Source: JAFKKS01 sp039808325 (GTDB taxonomy: Bacteria; Pseudomonadota; Alphaproteobacteria; Rhizobiales; Xanthobacteraceae). From it: DNA of 12,952 nt. How positions within the stretch are numbered: the first letter of the stretch is position 1; the number at the start of each line of letters is the position of its first letter. The translations under genes and the position numbers were made by a program. The notes beneath the pieces are model-generated. The model had not been told where the DNA came from and did not search any database. It worked only from the letters and a program-made list of their open reading frames with translations. Where the stretch lies: the NCBI GenBank assembly GCA_039808325.1, contig JBDHSU010000112.1, forward strand, positions 1 through 12,952, read 5' to 3'. This document shows positions 1-6,566 of this stretch, piece by piece.

Positions 1-6
1 CTCCGC

Positions 7-98
7 CCTCACCCTGAGGAGGCGCGCAAGCGCCGTCTCGAAGGGCGGGGGCGGCCTCGTCCTTCGAGACGCGGCCTGCGGCCGCTCTCAGGATGAGG
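7..98. repeat. Inverted pair of 38-bp palindromic intergenic repeats
   Basis: Copy one (7-44, plus) and copy two (61-98, minus) share the ends CCTCAYCCTGAG and CGTCTCGAAGG and have the same length. Each carries its own central hairpin: GGCGC-gcaa-GCGCC in copy one and GCGGCC-tgc-GGCCGC in copy two. The central stems differ in sequence while the pairing is kept, which looks like compensatory change. I remember similar elements as dispersed repeats in Bradyrhizobium-like genomes; that recollection cannot be checked here. The pair could fold into one large cruciform or end transcription arriving from the left. The rest of 1-115 shows no gene. Confidence 0.75.
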
Positions 99-115
99 CC
101 GAGACCGTTACACGC

Positions 116-1237
116 ATGCCCGCCTTCACCCCGCATCAGGACGCCGCGCTCTCCGCCGTGGCGGCTTGGCTGAAGGCCAAGCCGGGGAAGGGCGGCGTGC
201 CGCCGATCTTCCGCCTCTTCGGCTATGCCGGCACCGGCAAGACCATGCTGGCGCGCCACATCGCTGATGGGGTGGACGGCAAGGTGCTGTTCGCGGCCTT
301 CACCGGCAAGGCGGCGCAGGTGATGCGCAGCCGCGGCTGCATCGGCGCCTCGACCATCCACAGCCTGATCTACCGGGCGCGCGAAAGCGGCGAGGAGACG
401 CCGAATTTCGAATTGTGGGACGATGCGCCCGCCTCGAAGGCGAAGCTCATCATCATCGACGAATGCTCGATGGTCGACGCCGAGCTCGGTCGCGACCTCA
501 TCTCCTTCGACGTGCCGCTGCTCGTTCTCGGCGATCCGGCGCAGCTTCCGCCGATCCAAAGCGGCGCCAATGCCGGCGGCTTTTTCACCGATCAGGAGCC
601 GGACGCGATGCTCACCGAGGTGCATCGGCAGGCGCAGGACGACCCGATCGTTCGCCTCTCCATGGATGTCCGCGAGGGGCGCGCGCTGGAGCCTGGCGTC
701 TATGGCGAGACGCAGGTGGTGCGCAAAAGCGCGCTCGATCCGGATCGCGTCATCGCCGCCGATCAAGTTCTTGTCGGCCGCAACAATACGCGCCGCGCCT
801 ACAATGCGCGCATGCGCGAACGCCGCGGCCTCGAAGGCAAGCTCCCCGTCGCCGGCGACAAGCTCGTCTGCCTGCGCAACAATCGCAAGAAAGCGCTGTT
901 CAACGGCGGTCTTTGGACGGTGCAGGAGCGCAAGGCCGGGCGTGGCTCGCTGATCGGCATGCGCCTCGTGCCCGACGACGATGGCGGCGGCCGGCCGGTC
1001 AAGGTGTCGGTGCGCTCGGAATGCTTCACCGGCGGCATCGAGGAGTTCGAGTGGGCGCGCCGCAAGCCCTATGACGAGTTCGACTACGGCTACGTCCTCA
1101 CGGTGCATAAGGCGCAGGGCTCGCAATGGGACGATGTCGTCCTGTTCGACGAGAGCTTCGCCTTTCCCGACAGCCGCGACCGCTGGCTTTACACCGGCAT
1201 CACCCGCGCCGCGAAGCGGCTGACGGTGGTGGTTTGA
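116..1237 (+). CDS. RecD-like superfamily 1 DNA helicase, stand-alone small form
   Basis: Predicted ATP-driven DNA-unwinding enzyme of 373 residues in the cytoplasm. The N-terminal ATPase lobe has Walker A GYAGTGKT (36-43), motif Ia AFTGKAAQ (61-68), Walker B IIIDECS (112-118), motif III GDPAQLPPI (139-147) and the motif IV arginine in EVHRQ (168-172). The C-terminal UvrD_C_2-type lobe has VHKAQGSQ (330-337) and LYTGITRAAKR (358-368), with the arginine-finger candidate Arg364. All helicase motifs are intact. It is much shorter than RecD or RecD2 (about 600-800 residues) and lacks their N-terminal extension, so it is a minimal core helicase and not a RecBCD subunit; no recB or recC is nearby. 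The ATG at 116 is the only good start, although no strong ribosome site precedes it. It probably acts in repair or recombination; the exact role cannot be read from the sequence. Confidence 0.85.
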   Translation: MPAFTPHQDAALSAVAAWLKAKPGKGGVPPIFRLFGYAGTGKTMLARHIADGVDGKVLFAAFTGKAAQVMRSRGCIGASTIHSLIYRARESGEETPNFELWDDAPASKAKLIIIDECSMVDAELGRDLISFDVPLLVLGDPAQLPPIQSGANAGGFFTDQEPDAMLTEVHRQAQDDPIVRLSMDVREGRALEPGVYGETQVVRKSALDPDRVIAADQVLVGRNNTRRAYNARMRERRGLEGKLPVAGDKLVCLRNNRKKALFNGGLWTVQERKAGRGSLIGMRLVPDDDGGGRPVKVSVRSECFTGGIEEFEWARRKPYDEFDYGYVLTVHKAQGSQWDDVVLFDESFAFPDSRDRWLYTGITRAAKRLTVVV

Positions 1238-1246
1238 AATTTTTTG

Positions 1247-1290
1247 TCATTCCGGGGCGCGCGGGCAGCGCGAGCCCGGAATCCATAACG
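1247..1290. repeat. Short palindromic intergenic repeat
   Basis: Perfect inverted arms ATTCCGGG (1249-1256) and CCCGGAAT (1275-1282) lie 9 bases after the helicase stop. The loop is itself rich in GCGCG and CGCGC. The wording resembles a repeat family I remember as very common between genes in Hyphomicrobiales. It may act as a factor-assisted terminator for the helicase gene; the T-run (1240-1246) lies before the stem, not after it, so it does not match an intrinsic terminator on the plus strand. Confidence 0.65.
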
Positions 1291-1334
1291 CCGCGGCAGA
1301 CGCTACCGATCTCGGAGGGGACGGCAAGCACGGC

Positions 1335-1445
1335 GGAACTCCCCATGGGGAGAGGGTTGGGGTGAGGGGGACGGACTCTCGATAGGCTCTCTCCCCCGCG
1401 CCCGATCGCTTCACGATCCGACCTTTCCCGACAGGGGAGAGGTGA
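1335..1445. repeat. GGGGAGAG-type inverted repeat block
   Basis: This fills the middle of the 331-base gap between the helicase and the ABC transporter. It begins with a perfect 14-bp palindrome CTCCCCATGGGGAG (1339-1352), followed by AGGGTTGGGGTGAGGGG. It ends near 1440 with CTCTCCC and GGGGAGAGG tracts that can pair with the left side. The CTCCCC/GGGGAG theme returns at 11330-11354 and 12301-12490, so it is a repeat family dispersed in this window. Nothing coding is supported between 1238 and 1568. Confidence 0.55.
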
Positions 1446-1568
1446 CCCTACAGCGCGGAGAGCCCACGCGCCCTCGCCATTCGCCATCGAAGAGCGTAAA
1501 ACGCCCGACCCCAATTGATTCGTATTGTCTCCGGTCTTCACAACTCCGCCACTTCGGCGGGTCAGTCG

Positions 1569-2504
1569 ATGCTCATGACTCAATCCGTCATCTCGATCGA
1601 GAACCTCACGAAGGTCTACGCGTCCGGGTTGCAGGCGCTGAAGCCGATCGATCTCGAAATCCGCCGCGGTGAGATCTTCGCGCTGCTCGGTCCGAACGGG
1701 GCCGGCAAGACGACGCTGATCAGCATCATCTGCGGCATCGTGAATGCGAGCAGTGGGCGCGTCACGGTCGACGGCCACGATATCGTCAAGGACTATCGTG
1801 CCTCCCGCTCGAAGATCGGCCTCGTGCCGCAGGAGCTCACCACCGACGCCTTCGAGACGGTGTGGGCGACGACGAATTTCAGTCGCGGGCTGTTTGGCAA
1901 GCCGGCGAATCCCGGTCATGTCGAGAAGGTGCTGCGCTCGCTCTCCCTTTGGGAGAAGAAGGACAGCAAGATCATCACGCTCTCCGGAGGCATGAAGCGT
2001 CGCGTGATGATCGCCAAGGCGCTCTCGCATGAACCGGAGATCCTGTTTCTCGACGAGCCGACCGCCGGCGTCGACGTCGAGCTGCGCCGCGACATGTGGA
2101 ACTTGGTGCGGGAGCTGCGCGCCTCGGGCGTCACTGTGATCCTTACGACCCACTACATCGAGGAGGCCGAGGAGATGGCGGACCGCGTCGGCGTCATCAA
2201 CAAGGGCGAGATCATCCTCGTCGAGGAGAAGGCCGAGCTGATGCGCAAGCTCGGCAAGAAACAGTTGACCTTGCTGCTGCAGGCGCCGCTCGCGGCCGTT
2301 CCGGCGGGGCTCGAAGGCTTCGCGCTCGAACTCGCCGATGAGGGCAATGCGCTCGTCTACACCTACGACACGCGCGGCGAGCGCACCGGCATCACGCGCC
2401 TTCTCGCCGGGCTTGCCGACGCCGGAATCCGCTTCCGCGACTTGCAGACGACGCAGAGCTCGCTGGAGGAAATCTTCGTCAGCCTGGTGAGCGGCCGCCA
2501 ATGA
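1569..2504 (+). CDS. ABC-2 exporter ATP-binding protein (YadG type)
   Basis: ATPase subunit of an ABC-2 family exporter, 311 residues, on the inner face of the membrane. Visible motifs in order: Walker A GPNGAGKTT (41-49), Q-loop in VPQE (Gln88), signature LSGGM (138-142), Walker B ILFLDEPTAGVD (158-169) and the H-loop histidine in TTHYIEEAEEMADR (His195). The C-terminal part (about 225-311) matches the extension of drug and polysaccharide ABC-2 ATPases. Length and partner agree with E. coli YadG (about 308 residues), itself of unknown substrate. The frame is open upstream to a TTG at 1515, but the ABC domain begins just after the ATGs at 1569 and 1575; neither has a strong ribosome site, so either is possible. 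The stop overlaps the next ATG (ATGA, 2501-2504), indicating translational coupling with the permease. Confidence 0.92.
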   Translation: MLMTQSVISIENLTKVYASGLQALKPIDLEIRRGEIFALLGPNGAGKTTLISIICGIVNASSGRVTVDGHDIVKDYRASRSKIGLVPQELTTDAFETVWATTNFSRGLFGKPANPGHVEKVLRSLSLWEKKDSKIITLSGGMKRRVMIAKALSHEPEILFLDEPTAGVDVELRRDMWNLVRELRASGVTVILTTHYIEEAEEMADRVGVINKGEIILVEEKAELMRKLGKKQLTLLLQAPLAAVPAGLEGFALELADEGNALVYTYDTRGERTGITRLLAGLADAGIRFRDLQTTQSSLEEIFVSLVSGRQ

Positions 2505-3262
2505 ACATCTACGCGATCCGCGCGATCTATCTGTTCGAGATGGCGCGCACCTGGCGCACGCTGATGCAGAGCATCGTCTCGCCGGTGATCTCCACGTCGT
2601 TGTACTTCGTCGTCTTCGGTTCGGCCATCGGTTCGCGCATCACCGAGATCGACGGCGTGAGCTATGGCGCCTTCATCGTGCCCGGCTTGATCATGCTCTC
2701 GCTGCTGACGCAGAGCATCGCCAACGCCTCGTTCGGCATTTATTTTCCGCGCTTCGTCGGCACGATCTTCGAGCTTCTCTCGGCGCCGGTGTCTTATGTC
2801 GAGATCGTCATCAGTTACGTCGGCGCCGCCGCGACGAAATCGATGATTCTCGGCCTCATCATCCTCGCGACGGCGGCGCTGTTCGTGCCGCTGCACATCC
2901 AGCATCCGTTCTGGATGCTCGCCTTCCTGATCCTCACGGCGGTGACCTTCAGCCTGTTCGGCTTCATCATCGGCATCTGGGCCGACAGCTTCGAGCGGTT
3001 GCAGATCATCCCGCTGCTCGTGATCACGCCGCTGACGTTTCTCGGCGGCAGCTTCTATTCCATCGATATGCTGCCGCCGCTTTGGCAGAAGATTTCGCTG
3101 CTCAATCCGGTCCTCTATCTCGTCAGCGGTTTTCGTTGGAGCTTTTTCGGCAGAGGGGACGTGAGCGTGGAGATCAGCATCGCGGCGATCTTCGCCTGTC
3201 TCGGGATATGCCTTGCAATCGTCGCTTGGATCTTCAGGACCGGCTATCGTCTGAAGACCTGA
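2501..3262 (+). CDS. ABC-2 exporter permease (YadH type)
   Basis: Membrane subunit (253 residues) that pairs with the ATPase encoded just upstream. Six hydrophobic helices are visible at about 22-44, 55-77, 101-129, 137-159, 167-186 and 225-246. Before the last helix is the conserved ABC-2 region with LGGSFYSIDMLPPLWQ (181-196) and NPVLYLVSGFRW (202-213). Length matches E. coli YadH (256). Its ATG overlaps the ATPase stop by four bases and has only a weak ribosome site, so translation probably depends on coupling. The substrate cannot be told from the sequence; ABC-2 systems of this size export drugs, lipids or glycans. It converges with the HlyU-family gene across a repeat hairpin. Confidence 0.92.
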   Translation: MNIYAIRAIYLFEMARTWRTLMQSIVSPVISTSLYFVVFGSAIGSRITEIDGVSYGAFIVPGLIMLSLLTQSIANASFGIYFPRFVGTIFELLSAPVSYVEIVISYVGAAATKSMILGLIILATAALFVPLHIQHPFWMLAFLILTAVTFSLFGFIIGIWADSFERLQIIPLLVITPLTFLGGSFYSIDMLPPLWQKISLLNPVLYLVSGFRWSFFGRGDVSVEISIAAIFACLGICLAIVAWIFRTGYRLKT

Positions 3263-3339
3263 TCGCGATCGAGGCACGGGCCTTCGCTTCGCAGCGGCAT
3301 GACCGCGCGCGGCGAGCAGCGAAACTCTCTCGCCCTTTC

Positions 3340-3412
3340 GTGCCCGGGGTGGACCCGGATATCCGTCGTCTGCGCAGATTGATGCATTGCCGGGCAAGGC
3401 CGGCAATGACGT
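3340..3412. repeat. Two-hairpin intergenic repeat between convergent genes
   Basis: Two adjacent perfect hairpins: CCGGG-gtgga-CCCGG (3344-3358) and ATTGCCGG-gcaagg-CCGGCAAT (3386-3407). The arrangement (a 'gcccgg...ccgggtat' half followed by a 'ttgccgg...ccggcaatgac' half) resembles a repeat family I remember as common in Bradyrhizobium-like genomes. It lies between the permease (plus) and the HlyU-family gene (minus) and may stop transcription from both sides. The surrounding gap 3263-3438 holds no gene. Confidence 0.6.
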
Positions 3413-3438
3413 CTATATCTCGAGCGGCGGGCCGGCCC

Positions 3439-3747
3439 TCACTCGAACAACTTCCGCGTCGCGCCGAGCCGTGTCGCCTCGTCGACGATCTGCTTGCCTT
3501 TCGTATGCGTGAACGTCACCGCATCTTCGAGCGAGGCATAGCGATCGGCACGCACGAAGCGATGCTCCTTCATCACGCCGTCGATTTCCTGGGCGATGAC
3601 GCCGGCGGTCTGATACTGCCCGCCGTCCTTGTAGGGCTCGGCGCGAATCGTGAAGCCGTTGTATTCGATCGTTTCGGAGGCGGCGGGCGCGCCGCTTTCG
3701 TCGGCCGCCGGCGCACCCAGGCCGAATAGCTTTTTCAGAAAAGACAT
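3439..3747 (-). CDS. HlyU-family small protein
   Basis: A 102-residue protein matching the family named 'HlyU transcriptional activator' (Pfam HlyU, PF10115), recognised by the core EYNGFTIRAEPYKDGGQYQT followed by TAGVIAQEIDG and KEHRFVRAD (about residues 28-68) and by SFLKKLFG at the N-terminus. The segment between them is rich in Ala and Ser, like a linker. No helix-turn-helix is visible, so the family name should not be read as proof of a regulator; the biochemical role is unknown. The start is well supported: GGAAAGGA lies about 7 bases before the ATG (3745-3747). It is transcribed away from aqpZ; the 139-base spacer between them includes an AT-rich patch (about 3815-3836) that could hold promoters. 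Confidence 0.82.
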   Translation of the reverse strand: MSFLKKLFGLGAPAADESGAPAASETIEYNGFTIRAEPYKDGGQYQTAGVIAQEIDGVMKEHRFVRADRYASLEDAVTFTHTKGKQIVDEATRLGATRKLFE

Positions 3748-3886
3748 CGTCGATCCTTTCCTCGTCTCTCGGCATGCATCGTCTGTGCGGAGACTGTCAT
3801 CTTCCTGTTCAAGGGAAAAGGTAACATATTAATTCGGCTTGGAAGGGCTCTGCGGTGATTCGCTCGACCGCGATGGGGAGAAAGAC

Positions 3887-4615
3887 ATGTATACGCGAAA
3901 ATATTTCGCCGAAGCGATCGGCACGTTTTGGCTGACATTCGCTGGTTGCGGCAGCGCCGTCATTGCGGCGGGGTTTCCGCAGGTTGGTATCGGGTTGCTT
4001 GGCGTGGCGTTGACCTTCGGTCTCTCTGTCGTGACGATGGCCTATGCGATCGGTCACATCTCCGGATGCCACCTCAACCCGGCGGTGACCGTCGGGCTCG
4101 CCGCCGGCGGCCGTTTCCCCGCCAATCAGATCGTGCCCTACGTCGTGGCGCAGGTCATCGGCGCGGTGATCGCCTCGACGATCCTCTATCTCATCGCGAG
4201 CGGCACGGCGGATTTCAGCCTGGCGAAGGGCTTTGCCGCCAACGGCTTCGGCGATCACTCGCCGGGCAAATACAGCATGCTCTCCGGCTTCATCGCCGAA
4301 GTCGTGCTCACCGCCATGTTCTTATTCGTGATCATGGGCTCGACCCATGGCAAGGCGCCGGCCGGCTTTGCCCCGCTCGCGATCGGCTTGGCGCTGGTGA
4401 TGATCCACCTCGTCAGCATTCCGATCACCAACACGTCGGTCAATCCGGCGCGCAGCACCGGGCCGGCGCTGTTCGTCGGAGGGTGGGCGCTGGCGCAGTT
4501 GTGGATGTTCTGGGTGGCGCCGCTCATCGGCGGCGTGGTCGGCGGGGTGCTGTATCGCTGGTTGAGCGAGGAGCCGCAGGGCGAAGTGACGGGCACGCAG
4601 CGTCAGCCCGTTTAG
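3887..4615 (+). CDS. aqpZ: Aquaporin Z, water channel
   Basis: Inner-membrane water channel of the MIP family, 242 residues (E. coli AqpZ has 231). Both pore half-helices carry the signature: HLNPAV (Asn64-Pro65-Ala66) and VNPAR (Asn186-Pro187-Ala188). The narrow-filter residues typical of orthodox aquaporins are present (Phe44, His174, Thr183, Arg189), which argues for water and against glycerol. Six membrane helices plus two half-helices fit the sequence. The ATG at 3887 follows GGGGAG by 6 bases and starts at the usual MYTRKYFAEAIGT; an upstream in-frame start at 3839 is not needed. Cys61, just before the first NPA, is at the place of human AQP1 Ala73, where a cysteine is known to confer mercury sensitivity. 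An intrinsic terminator follows, so the gene is probably transcribed alone. Confidence 0.96.
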   Translation: MYTRKYFAEAIGTFWLTFAGCGSAVIAAGFPQVGIGLLGVALTFGLSVVTMAYAIGHISGCHLNPAVTVGLAAGGRFPANQIVPYVVAQVIGAVIASTILYLIASGTADFSLAKGFAANGFGDHSPGKYSMLSGFIAEVVLTAMFLFVIMGSTHGKAPAGFAPLAIGLALVMIHLVSIPITNTSVNPARSTGPALFVGGWALAQLWMFWVAPLIGGVVGGVLYRWLSEEPQGEVTGTQRQPV

Positions 4616-4629
4616 GTCGCAGCCAAATC

Positions 4630-4671
4630 GAAAAAAGGGGCAGGGCCGTGAGGCTCTGCCCTTCTTCGTTC
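4630..4671 (+). terminator. Intrinsic terminator after aqpZ
   Basis: A 10-bp stem with one G-T pair, GGGCAGGGCC (4638-4647) and GGCTCTGCCC (4652-4661), closes a four-base GTGA loop of GNRA type. TTCTTCGTT follows. A run of six A residues just before the stem would become a T-run on the other strand, so it may work in both directions. It starts about 15 bases after the aqpZ stop. Confidence 0.85.
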
Positions 4672-4858
4672 GTGCCTTTTCGTTCGTGCCCGGCGCGGAT
4701 CGTATTCGGCCCGCGATTCCGCGAGGGCGTTAACGGGATGGAAACTGTGCGGCGCAACCGCACGTCGCAGCGCGCATTTTGTTAACCCTGTTTCATATAC
4801 CAATGTCCGGTAAGGATTGTGCTCGCCAGGACGGCCGCTTTCCATTCCGCGGACACCC

Positions 4859-6169
4859 ATGTCGCCTGTCACGTCGTCGCAGTTGCTCAACGCGGCCCTT
4901 TTCGCCATCGAGGCAATCGTCTACTTCGGCGCGCTTGCCGCCCTGTTTCGCGCCCGCGCGCGCATCGGCATCGGCGCATTCTTCTGCGCGCTCGGGGTCA
5001 TGCACTTCCTCGAGACCTATCTCGCCGCCATTCTCTATGTCGAACTGCCGTTCGGCATCATCGCCTCGCCCGGATCGGTCGTCCTGTTCACGGGAAAGCT
5101 GATGCTGATGCTGATGGTTTACATCCGCGACGACGCGGTTGTGGTGCGTCAGCCGATTTACGGTCTCCTCATCGGCAATGTGCTGCTTCTCGCGCTGGCG
5201 CTGGTGATCCGCAGCCATGTCGCGTTGCCGCTGTCGCCGGGGCGCGAGGCCGATTTCGGCTTCGTCGATCAGATGGGCTGGCTGATGGTGTGGGGCACGG
5301 CGGTGCTCTTCGTCGACTGCATCCTGATGATCCTTGCCTATGAACAAACGCGGCGTCTCTTTCGCGGACGCGTTCTGCCGCGCATTCTCCTTTGCGGTGC
5401 GGCCGTCATGACCTTCGACCAGGTGATGTTCTTCGGCGGATTGCGGCTGCTCACCGGCGCGCCGTATTCGGTGCTCATGGGCGGCTGGATCGCGAAGATG
5501 GCGGCGGTCATGCTCTATACGCCGCTAGTCACTCTTTACTTGCGCCGCCTCGAGCCGCGCAAGAATGCGAAGCCGATGCGCAAGCTCGCCGACGTGTTCG
5601 ATCTCCTCACCTACCGCGAACGTTACGAGGATCTGTTGGCGCGTTCAGGGCGCGACGCGCTCACCGGCGCGCTCGATCGCGGCCGCCTCGAGTCGCAGGG
5701 GCGCGCGGTCGTGGATGCGGCGGCGCTTGCGGGCCGTCCGGCGAGCGTGCTGCTCATCGACATCGATCACTTCAAGAGCTTCAACGATCGCTACGGCCAT
5801 GCCGCCGGCGATGCGGTGCTAAAGCGCATTGCCGCGAACGTGATCGGGCAGGTGCGCGCGAGCGATCTCGTCTTCCGGTTCGGCGGCGAGGAGTTCGTCG
5901 TGATCTGCGACGGCATGGCGGGCGTCGCCGCCGCCGCGCTCGGCGAGCGCATTCGCCGCGAGGTCGCGGCCGCCACCGTCGGCGAGGCGCCACGCGTCAC
6001 CGTGAGCATCGGGATCGCGAGCTGCGCGGAGGACGCGTCCGACTACAACGGCCTGTTCGCGGTCGCGGACGGGCGCTTGTATGCAGCGAAGGCCGCCGGC
6101 CGCAACGCCGTGATCGGCGAGAGCTTGCCGGAGGCGGAAGACGCTCCGCGCCTCGCGCTGGTACGCTGA
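4859..6169 (+). CDS. Membrane-anchored diguanylate cyclase (7TM-GGDEF)
   Basis: Predicted to make the second messenger c-di-GMP from two GTP at the inner face of the membrane; 436 residues. About seven hydrophobic helices span 8-227. A short linker (228-262) leads to the GGDEF domain (about 263-425), with RDALTGALDR (265-274), metal-binding Asp301 in LLIDIDHFK, active-site GGEEF (342-346), and inhibitory-site RASD (333-336) exactly five residues before GGEEF. It therefore looks catalytically active and product-inhibited. The membrane part resembles the VUT/YhhQ family (IYGLLIGN, FDQVMFF, Lys213 then YTPL), so it may sense a small ligand; this is inference. The ATG at 4859 is preferred because the protein is hydrophobic soon after it; the frame stays open to a TTG at 4817. 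Ribosome site weak. The small membrane gene at 6218 follows by 48 bases. Confidence 0.9.
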   Translation: MSPVTSSQLLNAALFAIEAIVYFGALAALFRARARIGIGAFFCALGVMHFLETYLAAILYVELPFGIIASPGSVVLFTGKLMLMLMVYIRDDAVVVRQPIYGLLIGNVLLLALALVIRSHVALPLSPGREADFGFVDQMGWLMVWGTAVLFVDCILMILAYEQTRRLFRGRVLPRILLCGAAVMTFDQVMFFGGLRLLTGAPYSVLMGGWIAKMAAVMLYTPLVTLYLRRLEPRKNAKPMRKLADVFDLLTYRERYEDLLARSGRDALTGALDRGRLESQGRAVVDAAALAGRPASVLLIDIDHFKSFNDRYGHAAGDAVLKRIAANVIGQVRASDLVFRFGGEEFVVICDGMAGVAAAALGERIRREVAAATVGEAPRVTVSIGIASCAEDASDYNGLFAVADGRLYAAKAAGRNAVIGESLPEAEDAPRLALVR

Positions 6170-6217
6170 GCGGCAAGAACGGCCGCGCCGCGGCCCGTCG
6201 CCAAAGGACCGGACTCC

Positions 6218-6505
6218 ATGGGATTTCTGCAGATCGATCCGCTGATCGCGATCGGCGTTCTCCTCGCGACCGCGACGACGGACGCCGCCTATGTCATGTT
6301 CACGGCCGCCGTCGTCGCGCGCAAGCGCATCCCGGCGGCGAACTGGAGCGGCCTCTGGTATCTGCTCTCGTCGTTCGCGGTGATCAGCTACACCAACAAC
6401 TGGGTTTACGTTGTCTTCGCGGCTGCGGGCTCCTGGCTCGGCGCTTTCGCGACCATCACCTTTCTGCACCGCACGCCGCCGCCCCTCGGCCCGGCGCCGC
6501 ACTAG
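6218..6505 (+). CDS. Small integral membrane protein, unknown function
   Basis: A 95-residue protein I do not recognise. It has hydrophobic stretches at about 8-33, 45-60 and 64-83, so probably three helices, a basic loop (ARKR, 34-37) and a Pro-rich tail (RTPPPLGPAPH). The charge pattern suggests the basic loop is cytoplasmic. The start is supported by AAAGGA (6203-6208), nine bases before the ATG. It lies 48 bases after the diguanylate cyclase on the same strand with no terminator between, so the two are probably co-transcribed and might act together. The C-terminal GSWLGAFATITF vaguely recalls the end of the UPF0316/DUF5698 core, but this is too weak for naming. Confidence 0.75.
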   Translation: MGFLQIDPLIAIGVLLATATTDAAYVMFTAAVVARKRIPAANWSGLWYLLSSFAVISYTNNWVYVVFAAAGSWLGAFATITFLHRTPPPLGPAPH

Positions 6506-6511
6506 GTCACG

Positions 6512-6542
6512 ATGATGTTGGATCGAATCGATCCAAAATCAT
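6512..6542. repeat. 31-base palindrome between convergent genes
   Basis: Perfect arms TTGGATCGA (6518-6526) and TCGATCCAA (6528-6536) around one central A, extended by ATGAT/ATCAT (6512-6516, 6538-6542) after one mismatch. It lies between the small membrane gene (stop 6505) and the SDR gene (minus strand, stop at 6567). The motif resembles a palindrome I remember as dispersed in Hyphomicrobiales. It probably serves as a two-way transcription stop, but a protein-binding role is possible. Confidence 0.65.
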
Positions 6543-6566
6543 GCACGGCGCGTCACGCCACGTCGG

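Noticed and set aside
1200..2501. Open minus-strand frame of 433 codons over the ABC ATPase
   Set aside because: It lies opposite a gene with all ABC motifs, reads Arg/Asp/His-rich low-complexity text and matches no fold; long antisense frames are expected in GC-rich DNA.
2363..3406. Open minus-strand frame of 347 codons over the ABC permease
   Set aside because: The text is a string of Arg, Asp, Glu and His typical of a reversed membrane-protein gene; the plus-strand permease is clear.
3439..3747. HlyU-family gene as evidence for a hemolysin or RTX toxin system
   Set aside because: The family name is historical; no toxin or type I secretion gene is near, and the adjacent ABC pair is ABC-2 type, not an RTX exporter.
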